This document shows, in pieces, positions 1 to 8,066 of a DNA stretch of 64,000 nt. How positions within the stretch are numbered: position 1 is the stretch's first letter; each line of letters opens with the position of its first letter. The translations under genes were made by a program, and so were the position numbers. This DNA comes from Mesobacterium pallidum (GTDB lineage Bacteria > Pseudomonadota > Alphaproteobacteria > Rhodobacterales > Rhodobacteraceae): assembly GCF_019966535.1 (NCBI RefSeq), contig NZ_JAIMID010000002.1, positions 186,001 through 250,000 of the forward strand, read 5' to 3'. Under the pieces are notes generated by a model. That model made no database searches, had not been told where the DNA came from, and saw nothing but the letters and a program-made list of their open reading frames with translations.

Positions 1-221
1 CCGCGCAGCGTGTCGTCGCCGTCTTCGCCGTCGATATGGCCGGGGTTGTCGCCGCCGTCGATCAGGTCGTGGCCCGAACCGCCAAAGAGATAGTCGATCC
101 CGGGCCCGCCAAGGATCGTGTCATCCCCGTCGAGCCCGTAATAGGTGTCGGTCCCGGCCAGCAGGTCGACGAGGTCGGCCGCATCCGTCCCGAAGAGGGA
201 ATCGTCGCCCGTGGTCGGCAT
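1..221 (-). CDS. RTX calcium-binding repeat protein, N-terminal part only
   Basis: Reading leftward from an ATG at 221, the frame stays open to the window edge, so only the first 73 or so residues are visible. It begins MPTTGDDSLFGTDAADL and passes directly into glycine/aspartate nonapeptides of the GGxGxDxLx type (for example LDGDDTILGGPGIDYLFGG). These are the parallel beta-roll repeats that bind calcium in type I secreted proteins. It lies 59 nt downstream of another RTX gene on the same strand and may be co-transcribed with it. Repeats from the very N-terminus suggest a short RTX protein without a large N-terminal enzyme domain, but the C-terminus is outside the window. No catalytic domain can be seen. 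Confidence 0.75.
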   Translation of the reverse strand, partial: MPTTGDDSLFGTDAADLVDLLAGTDTYYGLDGDDTILGGPGIDYLFGGSGHDLIDGGDNPGHIDGEDGDDTLR

Positions 222-280
222 GGGGCCCGTCCTGTTGCCAGCATCTGGCCGGACCCTAGCCCATACGGGTTATGCGGCGG

Positions 281-2983
281 TTAACCAAGCACGATGTCGG
301 CCAGCAGCCCTGCATTGCCCGCGAGCCCGTCGAAGGTCACCGAGGCGCCGCCGCCGAAGTCGAGCACCAGGTCGCCCCGGGCATCCAGCCCCGACAGCGC
401 GTCCAGCCGGGCCTGGTCCAGCACCCCGCCCCAAAGCGCGGCGTCGAAGACCAGCGCGTCGATGCCGCGGTCGTAGTCGAGGATGGTCATCGCGCCGATC
501 CCGGCGGCAAAGTGGAACGTGTCCGCCCCGCCTTCGCCCTTCAGCCTGTCGTCGCCGCCCGCCGAATGGAAGGTATCGGCGCCGCGCCCGCCGGTGACGG
601 TGTCGTCGCCATAGGCCGCTTGCGGGTCGTCCCACCAGGTATCGGCGCCGTCGCCCAGGCTTACCGTGTCGCGGCCGCCACCGCCGAACACGAGGTCGTC
701 ACCGTCGCCGCCCGACAGGTTGTCGCCCTGGTCGCCGCCGTAAAGGGAATCGTTGCCGCCGTTTCCGCTGATACGGTCGCTGCCGGAATGGCCGCGCAAG
801 TCATCATCGCCATGGCCGCCGGACAGGGAATCGTTGCCGGCGCCGCCGTAGATCGTGTCGGCATCGGCGCCGGTCTCCGGCCGGCCGCCGTCGCGGATCA
901 TGTCATTCCCGGCCCCGCCGTAGTTCAGGTCGCGCCCGTTGCCGCCGTCCAGCGAATCCGCGTGATCGCCGCCGTAAAGCGTGTCTTCCCAGTCGCCGCC
1001 GTTCAGGCTGTCATCGCCGCGGTGGCCCATCAGCAGGTCATTGCCTGCCTCGCCGTCGATCCTGTCCCAGCCGCCGTAGCCCAGCCCGGTGTCGTCGCCG
1101 CTGCCCAGCGCGAGCCAGTCGAACCCGGTGCCGCCATCGGCCAGGTCGTCGCCCGACCCGCTGCGCAGGGTGTCGTCGCCCGCCCGCCCCTCGAGCCGGT
1201 CGGCACCGGCGTCCGATCCGAACCAGTTGGCCCCATCGTCGCCGTAGAACCGCACGTCTGCGCGGGACGAGAGGATGGATATCCCTTCGACATCGTAAAG
1301 CGTGAGGGGAGTGACGGCGGTGCCGCCCACCGTCCCGGACCAGATGCCATCGCCAAGGTCGATAACCATGGTGCCGGTCGCGCCGCCATGGTCGTCCACG
1401 ATCGTGTCCTGCCCCATGCCGCCGTAGTAAAGGTCGGCGCCCGGCCCGGTGCGCAGGATGTCATGGCCCGCCCCGGCATAAAGCGTGTCGTCGCCCGCGC
1501 CCCCCGCCAGGTCGTCCGGCCCGTCGCCGCCACGCAGCACATCCGCGCCTTCTTCCCCGCGCAGGGTGTCGGCATCATGGCCGCCCTCGAGCACGTCATC
1601 CCCGAGGTTGCCATAAAGCCGGTCGCGGCCCGGACCGCCGATCAGCAGGTCCAGCCCCGGCCCGCCAAAGATCTCGTCATTGCCCTCGCCACCACGCAGG
1701 GTATCGGCGCCAGTGCCGCCGGTCACCCGGTCGTCGCCGCCCAGCCCGTCGTAGACGTCATGCCCGGCCAGCAGCTCGATGACATCGTCGGTCTCGTAGC
1801 CCACGGCGCGGTCGTCGCCCTCGGTCGGCAGGCGCCAAAGCTCCTGGTCAAAGACCTGGCCCGTCATCGCGCCCGTCCCGCTGCCGTCGGTCCAGCCGAT
1901 GAAGAGCCGGTCGTCCGCAAGCTCGGTCACGAAGGGGTCGGCACGCACCGCGCCGATGGCCACGTCCGCGTCGATCGTCAGCACGGGCGAAAGCGGGGTG
2001 CCGTCATCGGCAAGCACCCGGGCCCGCAGCTCGGCGGCAAAGCCGGTCGCCGTTTCGGTCACATGGGTCCAGGTCGCGACAAGGCCGCCCCAGGACAGGA
2101 CGGCCAGGTCCATGTCGGCCCGCGCCGCCTCGGCCGCGCTCATGGTCTCGGTGTCGAAGGCGTTGTAGCTGCGCCCGATCGCCAGCTCGATCCGCCAGCG
2201 GTCGCCGCCCGCCTCGTTCAGACCATAGGCGATGTAGCGACCGCCCGGCACGCCCCGGACTCCGCCGCTCATCTCGGGATTGAAGGTGGTGTCGGTCAAC
2301 CGGCTGCCCGTGACATCGAGGTAATGCGCCCCGCGCACCTCGAAAGAGGACCCGTCGCCAAAGAGCAGCCAGTTGCCGGCCATCACGACGACCCGGTCTT
2401 CCCCGTGGATCGCAAGATCCTTGAACGGCAGGCCACGCCAGCCGGTGTTGGGCACGTCAAGCTCTTCCCCGGTGCGGCCGCCGGAGGCGTCGAAATACTG
2501 CGCATAGGCGCCGCTGCGCCCGTCATGCCAGATGGCCAGGAAGCCGCCGTCCGAGGTCGGCGCCAGCTGCGGCGCCGAGGAATGCCAGACCCGGGATTCG
2601 GCCAGGTCGAAGACCTCGCTGCGCGGCGTGCCCGAGGCGTTGAAGACCCGCGCGCGGGCGGTGCCGTCGCCGGCGGCGTCGTAATCGGTCCAGGCGACGA
2701 CGATGCGGTCATTCGCCAGGCGGATGATCTCGGTATCGGCCTGGCGGCCGGCGGCGCCGGTGTTGACCTGGAACAGGTCGCCCTGCAGCGTGCCGTCCGG
2801 CGCGTAGATGCCGCCGACCAGCGCCGCCGCGTCGGTGTCTCCGCCCGGGCCGGGCTGCGCGGGCGAGACGGCCTGGCTCCAGGCCGCAAAGATGTTGCCG
2901 TTGCTCAGCAGGATCGACGCGCCCTGCGTGCCCCCGTCGCCATAAGTGCCCAGCGCAAAGGCGTCCCCAAGTCCTGCCAGCAT
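281..2983 (-). CDS. Large RTX (hemolysin-type calcium-binding) secreted protein
   Basis: A 900-residue acidic protein. About the first 390 residues have no RTX repeats and contain recurring short beta-rich blocks (GGFLAIWHD, DRIVVAWTDYD, DRLFIGWTDGSG), which look like propeller or sandwich blades. Two RTX tracts follow, at roughly 395-530 and 590-830, with typical nonapeptides such as GGTGADTLRGGEGNDEIFGG. The last 70 residues (from ILDYDRGIDALVFDAALWGG on) resemble the type I secretion tail and closely match the tail of the neighbouring RTX protein. There is no signal peptide, as expected for ABC/type I export. The ATG at 2983 has an AAGGA ribosome site 9 nt upstream. The function of the N-terminal region is unknown. 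No type I secretion genes occur in the window. Confidence 0.85.
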   Translation of the reverse strand: MLAGLGDAFALGTYGDGGTQGASILLSNGNIFAAWSQAVSPAQPGPGGDTDAAALVGGIYAPDGTLQGDLFQVNTGAAGRQADTEIIRLANDRIVVAWTDYDAAGDGTARARVFNASGTPRSEVFDLAESRVWHSSAPQLAPTSDGGFLAIWHDGRSGAYAQYFDASGGRTGEELDVPNTGWRGLPFKDLAIHGEDRVVVMAGNWLLFGDGSSFEVRGAHYLDVTGSRLTDTTFNPEMSGGVRGVPGGRYIAYGLNEAGGDRWRIELAIGRSYNAFDTETMSAAEAARADMDLAVLSWGGLVATWTHVTETATGFAAELRARVLADDGTPLSPVLTIDADVAIGAVRADPFVTELADDRLFIGWTDGSGTGAMTGQVFDQELWRLPTEGDDRAVGYETDDVIELLAGHDVYDGLGGDDRVTGGTGADTLRGGEGNDEIFGGPGLDLLIGGPGRDRLYGNLGDDVLEGGHDADTLRGEEGADVLRGGDGPDDLAGGAGDDTLYAGAGHDILRTGPGADLYYGGMGQDTIVDDHGGATGTMVIDLGDGIWSGTVGGTAVTPLTLYDVEGISILSSRADVRFYGDDGANWFGSDAGADRLEGRAGDDTLRSGSGDDLADGGTGFDWLALGSGDDTGLGYGGWDRIDGEAGNDLLMGHRGDDSLNGGDWEDTLYGGDHADSLDGGNGRDLNYGGAGNDMIRDGGRPETGADADTIYGGAGNDSLSGGHGDDDLRGHSGSDRISGNGGNDSLYGGDQGDNLSGGDGDDLVFGGGGRDTVSLGDGADTWWDDPQAAYGDDTVTGGRGADTFHSAGGDDRLKGEGGADTFHFAAGIGAMTILDYDRGIDALVFDAALWGGVLDQARLDALSGLDARGDLVLDFGGGASVTFDGLAGNAGLLADIVLG

Positions 2984-3079
2984 GTCCCCATCCTTACGTC
3001 ATGCAAGTCGGGACCTTGGCACCGCAGCCACGCGCGAATGACAACCCTGCCCCTGCGGCAGCCGCGTGGGCTGTCACCG

Positions 3080-3115
3080 AAAAGCAAGGGGCCGCCGCGA
3101 TCCGCGACGGCCCCC
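3080..3115 (-). terminator. Intrinsic terminator after the upstream RTX gene
   Basis: On the minus strand, just past the stop at 3140, the sequence folds into a strong GC hairpin with GGGGCCGTCGCGG facing CGCGGCGGCCCC. It is followed by TTGCTTTT, a reasonable U-tract. It separates the two large RTX genes transcriptionally, so the 281-2983 gene probably has its own promoter in the roughly 95 bp that remain. Confidence 0.7.
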
Positions 3116-3139
3116 GACAGGCTGCGATGAAAAGCCCGG

Positions 3140-5515
3140 TCAGACCAGCACGATATCGGCCAGAAGCCCCGCGTTCGTGGCGAGCCCCTCGAAGGTGATC
3201 GACCCGCCACCGGCGAACTCGAGCACCAGCGTGCCGCTCGTGGTGTCCGACAGCGCGTCCAGCCCCGCCTGGGTCAGCGACCCGCCGAACAGGGCCGCGG
3301 CGAAGGTCAGGTCATCCTCGCCCACCGCGTAGTCAGTGATGACCATGTCGCCGATGGTGGCGGCAAAGACAAAGCTGTCGGACCCGGCGCCGCCGGTCAT
3401 GGTGTCGTCTCCGCCCACCGCGTTGATCGTGTCCCAGCCGCCGCCGGCATAGACCCGGTCGTCGCCAAAGGTGGTCTGGTTGTCGTCCCACCAGGTGTCG
3501 TTGCCGGTGCCCATGATGGCCAGGTCCATGCCCAGCCCGCCGGCGATCACGTCATTGCCGGCGCCGCCGTCCAGCGTGTCGCCCTGCGCGCCGCCGTACA
3601 GCGTGTCATAGCCGTTGGCGCCGGTCAGCACGTCGGCCCCGTCCTGGCCGCGCAGGTCGTCGCCGCCCGCGCCGCCGTGGATCGTGTCGTCGCCGAGCCC
3701 GCCCCAGACCGTGTCCGACAGCCCCTGCGAGGTGTCGGTGTAGCTGTCGTTGCCATCGCCGAGATAGGCCAGGTCGGTGCCGTCGCCGCCAAAGACCACG
3801 TCATGCCAGGCGCCGGCATTGATCACGTCCGCACCGCCCTGGCCGTAGATCGTGTCGGCCCCCTTGCCGCCATAGAGGTCGTCATTGCCGGTGCCGCCCT
3901 CGATGTGCTCGGCGCCGCCGCCGCCGTAGACCGTGTCGTTGCCGTCACCGCCGTAGATCGTGTCGTCGCCATAGGGCGAGCCTTGCGTGCTGTCATAGTA
4001 GATGTCGGTGCCGGCACCGAGAAAGACCATGTCGGCCCCCGACCCGCCGACCACCGTGTCGGCGCCAAGGCCCGCATAGATCACGTCGCCTTGGTCGCCG
4101 CCGTCGATGAAATCGCCGCCATCCTCGCCGTAGATCGTGTCGGCGCCGGAAAAGCCCAGCATGTAGTCGGTGCCGTCATGGCCAAAGAGGTAGCCGTTGC
4201 CCGAACTGCCGTCGACCGAAAGGTCCAGCGCCACATTCTCGAACCCCGTGCCGTCGATCTCGATCGTCTCGAGCTCGGCGCCGTTGGCCAGCGCCTCGAG
4301 GATGTCACCGGTCAGCGTGACCAGCTCTTCTCCGCCCACCGACAGGGTCGCACTGGCGACCGACAAGCTGGACAGCTGGCCCAGCAGCCACTCGAAGGTC
4401 GGGACGTCAGCATAGATCGACAGCCAGTTGTAATCGGTGAAGTCGATGGCGTAGAAATCCACGTCGCCGATGCCGTCGATCTCACCAAAGACCGAGGTAT
4501 TGATATCGACGATGTAGGAGTCGGACCTTGCCGCCAAACGGGCAGCCAACGCCCAAGTATCCGCCGCGTCGCCCGTATCGGTAAAGTATTCGAACCCGGC
4601 TTCATCGACCGCATACCAGGTGTCCCAGCCATCGCTCAGCATCAGCTCGTAGGTGCCGGTCGAGCCCTCGGCGCCTTCGACCGAGACGTAGACCGTGCCC
4701 TCGATCACGTTGTTCCAGTCGTGCAGGTCGATATTGTTCCAGTCGATGGCCCAAAGGTCATAGCCCGGCCCGTCCGAGGTGATCTCGTTGCCCTGCCCGT
4801 CATAGACCCGCACACGCGGGTAAAGCTGCGACATGTCCATCAGCTCGAGCAGCGTCTCGGCCAGGTCGCCGAGATCGTTGCCGATCTCGCCCACCACCTC
4901 AAGCGTCACCTCGCCCAGGGTCAGCGTGACCGACCCGTCCGGCAGCGACAGCGCGGCCCGCTCGTTGCCATCGTCGAACAGCGTCACGCCGGTCAGCGAG
5001 GTGGCCGACAGATCATCCAGGATATCGTTGATCTCGGCCTGGCTGAGCGCCGAAGGGTCGCTCAGCAGGTTCACGCTGTCCAAGAGCAGCCAGATGTCGT
5101 CGAAGGACCCCGGCAGCGCGCCGTCCAGCACCAGTTCCTGCGTGCCCGAGGTGATGGCGATGCCGCTGGCGTCAAAGCTCAGCTCGAGGATCTCGGTCAG
5201 GCCGTCGATGTCGGTGAAGACCAGCGAATCGAACTCGCCCGTGGCGAACCCGCCATCGATGGCCGCCTCGAGCTCGGCGATGGTGCCGACCGGACCGATG
5301 CCGCTGCCCGACAGGATCGCGACGTTGCCGCTGTCCGAGATCACCTCGATCTCGGACGCGGCGATCGAGGTGAAGGTCCAGGCGCCCGAGTCGCCGAGCA
5401 GCCAGAGCGCATCCTCGTAATCGAGCGCGAAGTCGATGATCGGGGTGAAATCGAACGCGCCTTCCAGGCCGCGCAGAACCTCGGAATTCACGGTAAACGT
5501 TGTGGTAATCGCCAT
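3140..5515 (-). CDS. RTX calcium-binding secreted protein, paralogue of the next gene
   Basis: A 791-residue protein from ATG 5515 (MAITTTFTVNSEVL). A GGGGAC ribosome site lies 10 nt upstream. An in-frame TTG at 5548 would add 11 residues but has no comparable site. The first ~450 residues form a non-repeat region with several acidic segments and a part around residues 230-360 that resembles pre-peptidase-type beta domains (GTVYVSVEGAEGSTGTYEL, and DSYIVDINTSVFGEIDG). About 15 RTX nonapeptides cover residues 455-700. The C-terminal 65 residues end in LATNAGLLADIVLV and are clearly homologous to the tail of the 281-2983 product (LAGNAGLLADIVLG), so both probably use the same type I exporter. 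Function unknown. Confidence 0.85.
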   Translation of the reverse strand: MAITTTFTVNSEVLRGLEGAFDFTPIIDFALDYEDALWLLGDSGAWTFTSIAASEIEVISDSGNVAILSGSGIGPVGTIAELEAAIDGGFATGEFDSLVFTDIDGLTEILELSFDASGIAITSGTQELVLDGALPGSFDDIWLLLDSVNLLSDPSALSQAEINDILDDLSATSLTGVTLFDDGNERAALSLPDGSVTLTLGEVTLEVVGEIGNDLGDLAETLLELMDMSQLYPRVRVYDGQGNEITSDGPGYDLWAIDWNNIDLHDWNNVIEGTVYVSVEGAEGSTGTYELMLSDGWDTWYAVDEAGFEYFTDTGDAADTWALAARLAARSDSYIVDINTSVFGEIDGIGDVDFYAIDFTDYNWLSIYADVPTFEWLLGQLSSLSVASATLSVGGEELVTLTGDILEALANGAELETIEIDGTGFENVALDLSVDGSSGNGYLFGHDGTDYMLGFSGADTIYGEDGGDFIDGGDQGDVIYAGLGADTVVGGSGADMVFLGAGTDIYYDSTQGSPYGDDTIYGGDGNDTVYGGGGAEHIEGGTGNDDLYGGKGADTIYGQGGADVINAGAWHDVVFGGDGTDLAYLGDGNDSYTDTSQGLSDTVWGGLGDDTIHGGAGGDDLRGQDGADVLTGANGYDTLYGGAQGDTLDGGAGNDVIAGGLGMDLAIMGTGNDTWWDDNQTTFGDDRVYAGGGWDTINAVGGDDTMTGGAGSDSFVFAATIGDMVITDYAVGEDDLTFAAALFGGSLTQAGLDALSDTTSGTLVLEFAGGGSITFEGLATNAGLLADIVLV

Positions 5516-5553
5516 CGGACCAATGTCCCCATTTATGTACTTCTTCAAGCTTC

Positions 5554-5582
5554 TGAATATCTGACGCAGGGCGGCCTGTCAC
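5554..5582 (-). promoter_or_regulatory. Possible sigma70-type promoter for the RTX gene
   Basis: On the minus strand GTGACA (5582-5577) and TATTCA (5559-5554) are separated by 17 nt and lie about 40 nt upstream of the chosen RTX start. The match is only moderate and no transcription evidence exists. Confidence 0.25.
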
Positions 5583-5681
5583 TGTGCAACGGGGGCGAAT
5601 ATGCCGCGAATGCCGAAAAGGTCGCGCCCGTGGTCAACCGCGGCTTGCGCGGCGGGGGGCCGGCTGCCACATCCTGCGCCC

Positions 5682-6338
5682 ATGTGCCTGCGATCCGTCC
5701 TGCTTGCCTTGCTGACCTGCCTGCCCGGATTTGCCGCGGCCGACGGCTGGGAGGTTTCGGCGGGGCGCGGCAGCAGCCACCACCTGCGGCACGCGGGCGG
5801 CGCGCTTTATACCAGCTTTTTCGGAGAGCCTCCGGGCACCGGCGATGATTTCGGCCTGTCGGACCTGACCAGCCAGCCGGGCGGCGTCGCGGTGGATGCC
5901 GCGTCGCACTGGGCCCTGCGCCGCAGCGGCACGCTGCACGAAGGCGGCGCGCGGCTGCGCTACAGTGTCGGGCTGGAGCACGGCCGCGCACGAATCGACC
6001 TGCCGGGCGGCCTGGGCATCTTTACCGACCCCGCGCTGGCGCGGGTCGAGAGCTGGACACTCGAGGCCAGGCTGATCGCCGACAGCCCGCCCCTGCGCCT
6101 TGGCCGGGCCGAACTGCGCCACGGGGCCGAGATCGGCGCCCTGGCCACCCGCTACCGGGCGCGGCTGACCTCGGCGCTGCTGGACATCCGCACCGACGCC
6201 AGCATGGCCACCCCCTTCGTCGGGCTGGGGATCACGCTTTCCACCACTGCCGCACCGCGCATGGGCCTGCGGGCCGGGGGCCGCGCCTACGGGAACGGGG
6301 GCCGCGAAGCCCGGCTCGAGCTCTTTGCCGGATTCTGA
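5682..6338 (+). CDS. Exported protein, probable small outer-membrane beta-barrel
   Basis: A 218-residue protein. The start at 5682 is chosen because it opens directly with a Sec signal peptide (MCLRSVLLALLTCLPGFAAA, cleavage near residue 20). The frame extends upstream, but the added 27 residues are Arg/Pro-rich and would bury the signal. The mature part alternates polar and apolar residues in short strands (WTLEARLIADSPPLRLGRAELRH split across two strands) and ends in LELFAGF. A terminal Phe on such a strand is the usual signature for BamA-dependent barrel insertion. No family is recognised. It is transcribed away from the RTX genes and toward urtA but is separated from urtA by 355 bp. Confidence 0.6.
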   Translation: MCLRSVLLALLTCLPGFAAADGWEVSAGRGSSHHLRHAGGALYTSFFGEPPGTGDDFGLSDLTSQPGGVAVDAASHWALRRSGTLHEGGARLRYSVGLEHGRARIDLPGGLGIFTDPALARVESWTLEARLIADSPPLRLGRAELRHGAEIGALATRYRARLTSALLDIRTDASMATPFVGLGITLSTTAAPRMGLRAGGRAYGNGGREARLELFAGF

Positions 6339-6693
6339 CCCCGCCGGGTGAAACGACACTTGGTATGCAATTTGCGGCATTCCTGTGCACCAAGCCTTGC
6401 TCATTCGCACAAATATTCACCACATGCTCATTTTTTTGACCAAGAATTAATCACCGCCTCTGCCCACCTGACGTTTCGGCAGCCGCGCGTTGCCATTCGC
6501 ACCCGCAGCGCCATGAGCTTACGCAGCCGGTCGACAGATACCTGGGACGGACCGGCCTGCGGCACAGGCCTCGGGGGACCTGAGACAGCCAAGGCAGCGC
6601 CGCATGGGACATTAGCAACCACACCCGTCAGAGGTGGCACCAGGGCCCGTCCGGGCGCGGCGCCGATGACGACGGGGACGAGGAGATCAAGGG
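6339..6693. other. 355-bp intergenic region upstream of urtA
   Basis: No convincing gene is seen here. The region holds a sigma54-like element at 6360-6375, an AT-richer stretch around 6405-6450, and a 6-bp hairpin GGCCTG-CGGCA-CAGGCC around 6557-6573 without a U-tract. I looked for ANTAR-type hexaloop hairpins like those upstream of nrtA and found none coupled to a terminator. A long urtA leader is therefore likely if the sigma54-like site is real. Confidence 0.4.
6360..6375 (+). promoter_or_regulatory. Candidate sigma54 (-24/-12) promoter for urtA
   Basis: TTGGTATGCAATTTGC matches the YTGG-N8-TTGC layout, with GG and GC exactly 10 nt apart. Urea uptake genes are typical NtrC/sigma54 targets, so the position fits. 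The leader would be about 320 nt long and no clear NtrC site pair was found upstream, so this is a hypothesis. Confidence 0.35.
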
Positions 6694-7980
6694 ATGACTT
6701 TCATCAAGAAGACGCTGGCCGCCAGCACCGCCGTTCTGGCCCTGACTGCCGCCGCGCAGGCACAGGACGTGAGCTGCCCGATCAAGGTCGGCGTTCTGCA
6801 TTCGCTCAGCGGCACCATGGCCATTTCCGAGACCACGCTGAAGGACACGATCCTGATGCTGGTCGACCAGCAGAACGAAAAGGGCGGCCTGCTGGGCTGC
6901 GAACTGGAAGCCGTGGTCGTCGACCCTGCCTCGGACTGGCCGCTCTTCGCCGAAAAGGCGCGCGAGCTGCTGACCGTGCACGAGGTCGACGTGATCTTCG
7001 GCAACTGGACGAGCGTGTCGCGCAAATCCGTGCTGCCCGTGATCGAAGAGCTGAACGGCCTGCTGTTCTACCCCGTCCAGTACGAGGGTGAAGAGAGCTC
7101 CAAGAACGTGTTCTACACCGGCGCCGCGCCGAACCAGCAGGCGATCCCGGCCACCGACTACTTCCTCGAGGAACTGGGCGTCGAGAAATTCGCGCTGCTG
7201 GGCACCGACTACGTCTATCCCCGCACCACGAACAACATCCTCGAGGCCTACCTCAAGGACAATGGCATCGCCGAGGAAGACATCTTCGTCAACTACACCC
7301 CCTTCGGCCACTCGGACTGGTCCAAGATCGTGGCTGACGTCGTGGCCCTGGGCGCCGACGGCAAGAAGGTCGGCGTGATCTCGACCATCAACGGCGACGC
7401 CAACATCGGCTTCTACAAGGAACTCGCGGCCGCCGGCATCAGCGCCGACGACATCCCCGTCGTCGCCTTCTCGGTCGGCGAAGAGGAACTGTCGGGCCTC
7501 GACACCTCGAACCTCGTCGGTCACCTGGCCGCATGGAACTACTTCCAGTCCGCCGACACCGAGGCCAACGCCGAGTTCGTCGAGACCTGGAAAGCCAAGA
7601 TGGGCGAAGAGCGCGTCACCAACGACCCGATGGAAGCCCATTACATCGGCTTCAACATGTGGGTGAACGCCGTGACCGAAGCGGGCACCACCGACGTGGA
7701 CACCGTGGAACAGGCGATGATCGGCCAGACCTTCCCGAACCTGACCGGCGGGATCGCCGAGATGCTGCCGAACCACCACCTGAGCAAGCCGGTCCTGATC
7801 GGCGAGATCCAGGCTGACGGCCAGTTCGACATCATCAGCGAAACCGACGTCGTGCCGGGCGACGCCTGGACCGACTTCCTGCCGGAATCGGCCGTCCTGA
7901 TCTCGGATTGGAAAGACCTCAAGTGCGGCATGTACAACACCGAGACCAAGACCTGCGTGCAGCTGAAGTCCAACTACTGA
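6694..7980 (+). CDS. urtA: Urea ABC transporter substrate-binding protein UrtA
   Basis: A 428-residue periplasmic binding protein of the branched-chain amino acid/amide family. A Sec signal peptide ends at AAAQA-QD (about residue 23). The mature protein starts with IKVGVLHSLSGTMAISE, the signature of UrtA/FmdD proteins, followed by DPASDWPLFAEKARELL and the GNWTSVSRKSVLPVIEE segment that shapes the urea/amide pocket. It binds urea and delivers it to UrtBC. It heads the urtABCDE operon and is separated from urtB by an intrinsic terminator, which would keep the binding protein in excess. FmdD (short-chain amides) is the alternative. The full urt gene order and neighbouring nitrogen genes favour urea. 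Ribosome site GAGGAGATCAAGGG precedes the ATG. Confidence 0.92.
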   Translation: MTFIKKTLAASTAVLALTAAAQAQDVSCPIKVGVLHSLSGTMAISETTLKDTILMLVDQQNEKGGLLGCELEAVVVDPASDWPLFAEKARELLTVHEVDVIFGNWTSVSRKSVLPVIEELNGLLFYPVQYEGEESSKNVFYTGAAPNQQAIPATDYFLEELGVEKFALLGTDYVYPRTTNNILEAYLKDNGIAEEDIFVNYTPFGHSDWSKIVADVVALGADGKKVGVISTINGDANIGFYKELAAAGISADDIPVVAFSVGEEELSGLDTSNLVGHLAAWNYFQSADTEANAEFVETWKAKMGEERVTNDPMEAHYIGFNMWVNAVTEAGTTDVDTVEQAMIGQTFPNLTGGIAEMLPNHHLSKPVLIGEIQADGQFDIISETDVVPGDAWTDFLPESAVLISDWKDLKCGMYNTETKTCVQLKSNY

Positions 7981-7996
7981 TCTGACCACCAGATCC

Positions 7997-8030
7997 GGGG
8001 GCAAGGTGCCGCGCGTGCCTTGCCCCTTTT
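7997..8030 (+). terminator. Attenuating terminator between urtA and urtB
   Basis: A perfect 9-bp stem, GGGGCAAGG/CCTTGCCCC, with an 11-nt loop is followed by TTTT, 17 nt after the urtA stop. A partial terminator here would give more UrtA than membrane components, as is usual for ABC importers. Confidence 0.75.
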
Positions 8031-8066
8031 CGGCACTGCCCTTCCCTCTGCAGACGGGATCTTCCT

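Noticed and set aside
272..3130. A 952-codon open frame on the plus strand opposite the RTX gene
   Set aside because: It is the antisense shadow of Gly/Asp codon repeats (GGC, GAC). The translation is a repetitive Val/Ala/Ile string (VVAAV, VIAxx) with no domain, and the minus-strand frame has true RTX motifs and a ribosome site.
3677..5848. A 723-codon plus-strand frame opposite the second RTX gene
   Set aside because: Same antisense artefact of RTX repeats in high-GC DNA. It has no ribosome site and runs through the RTX promoter region.
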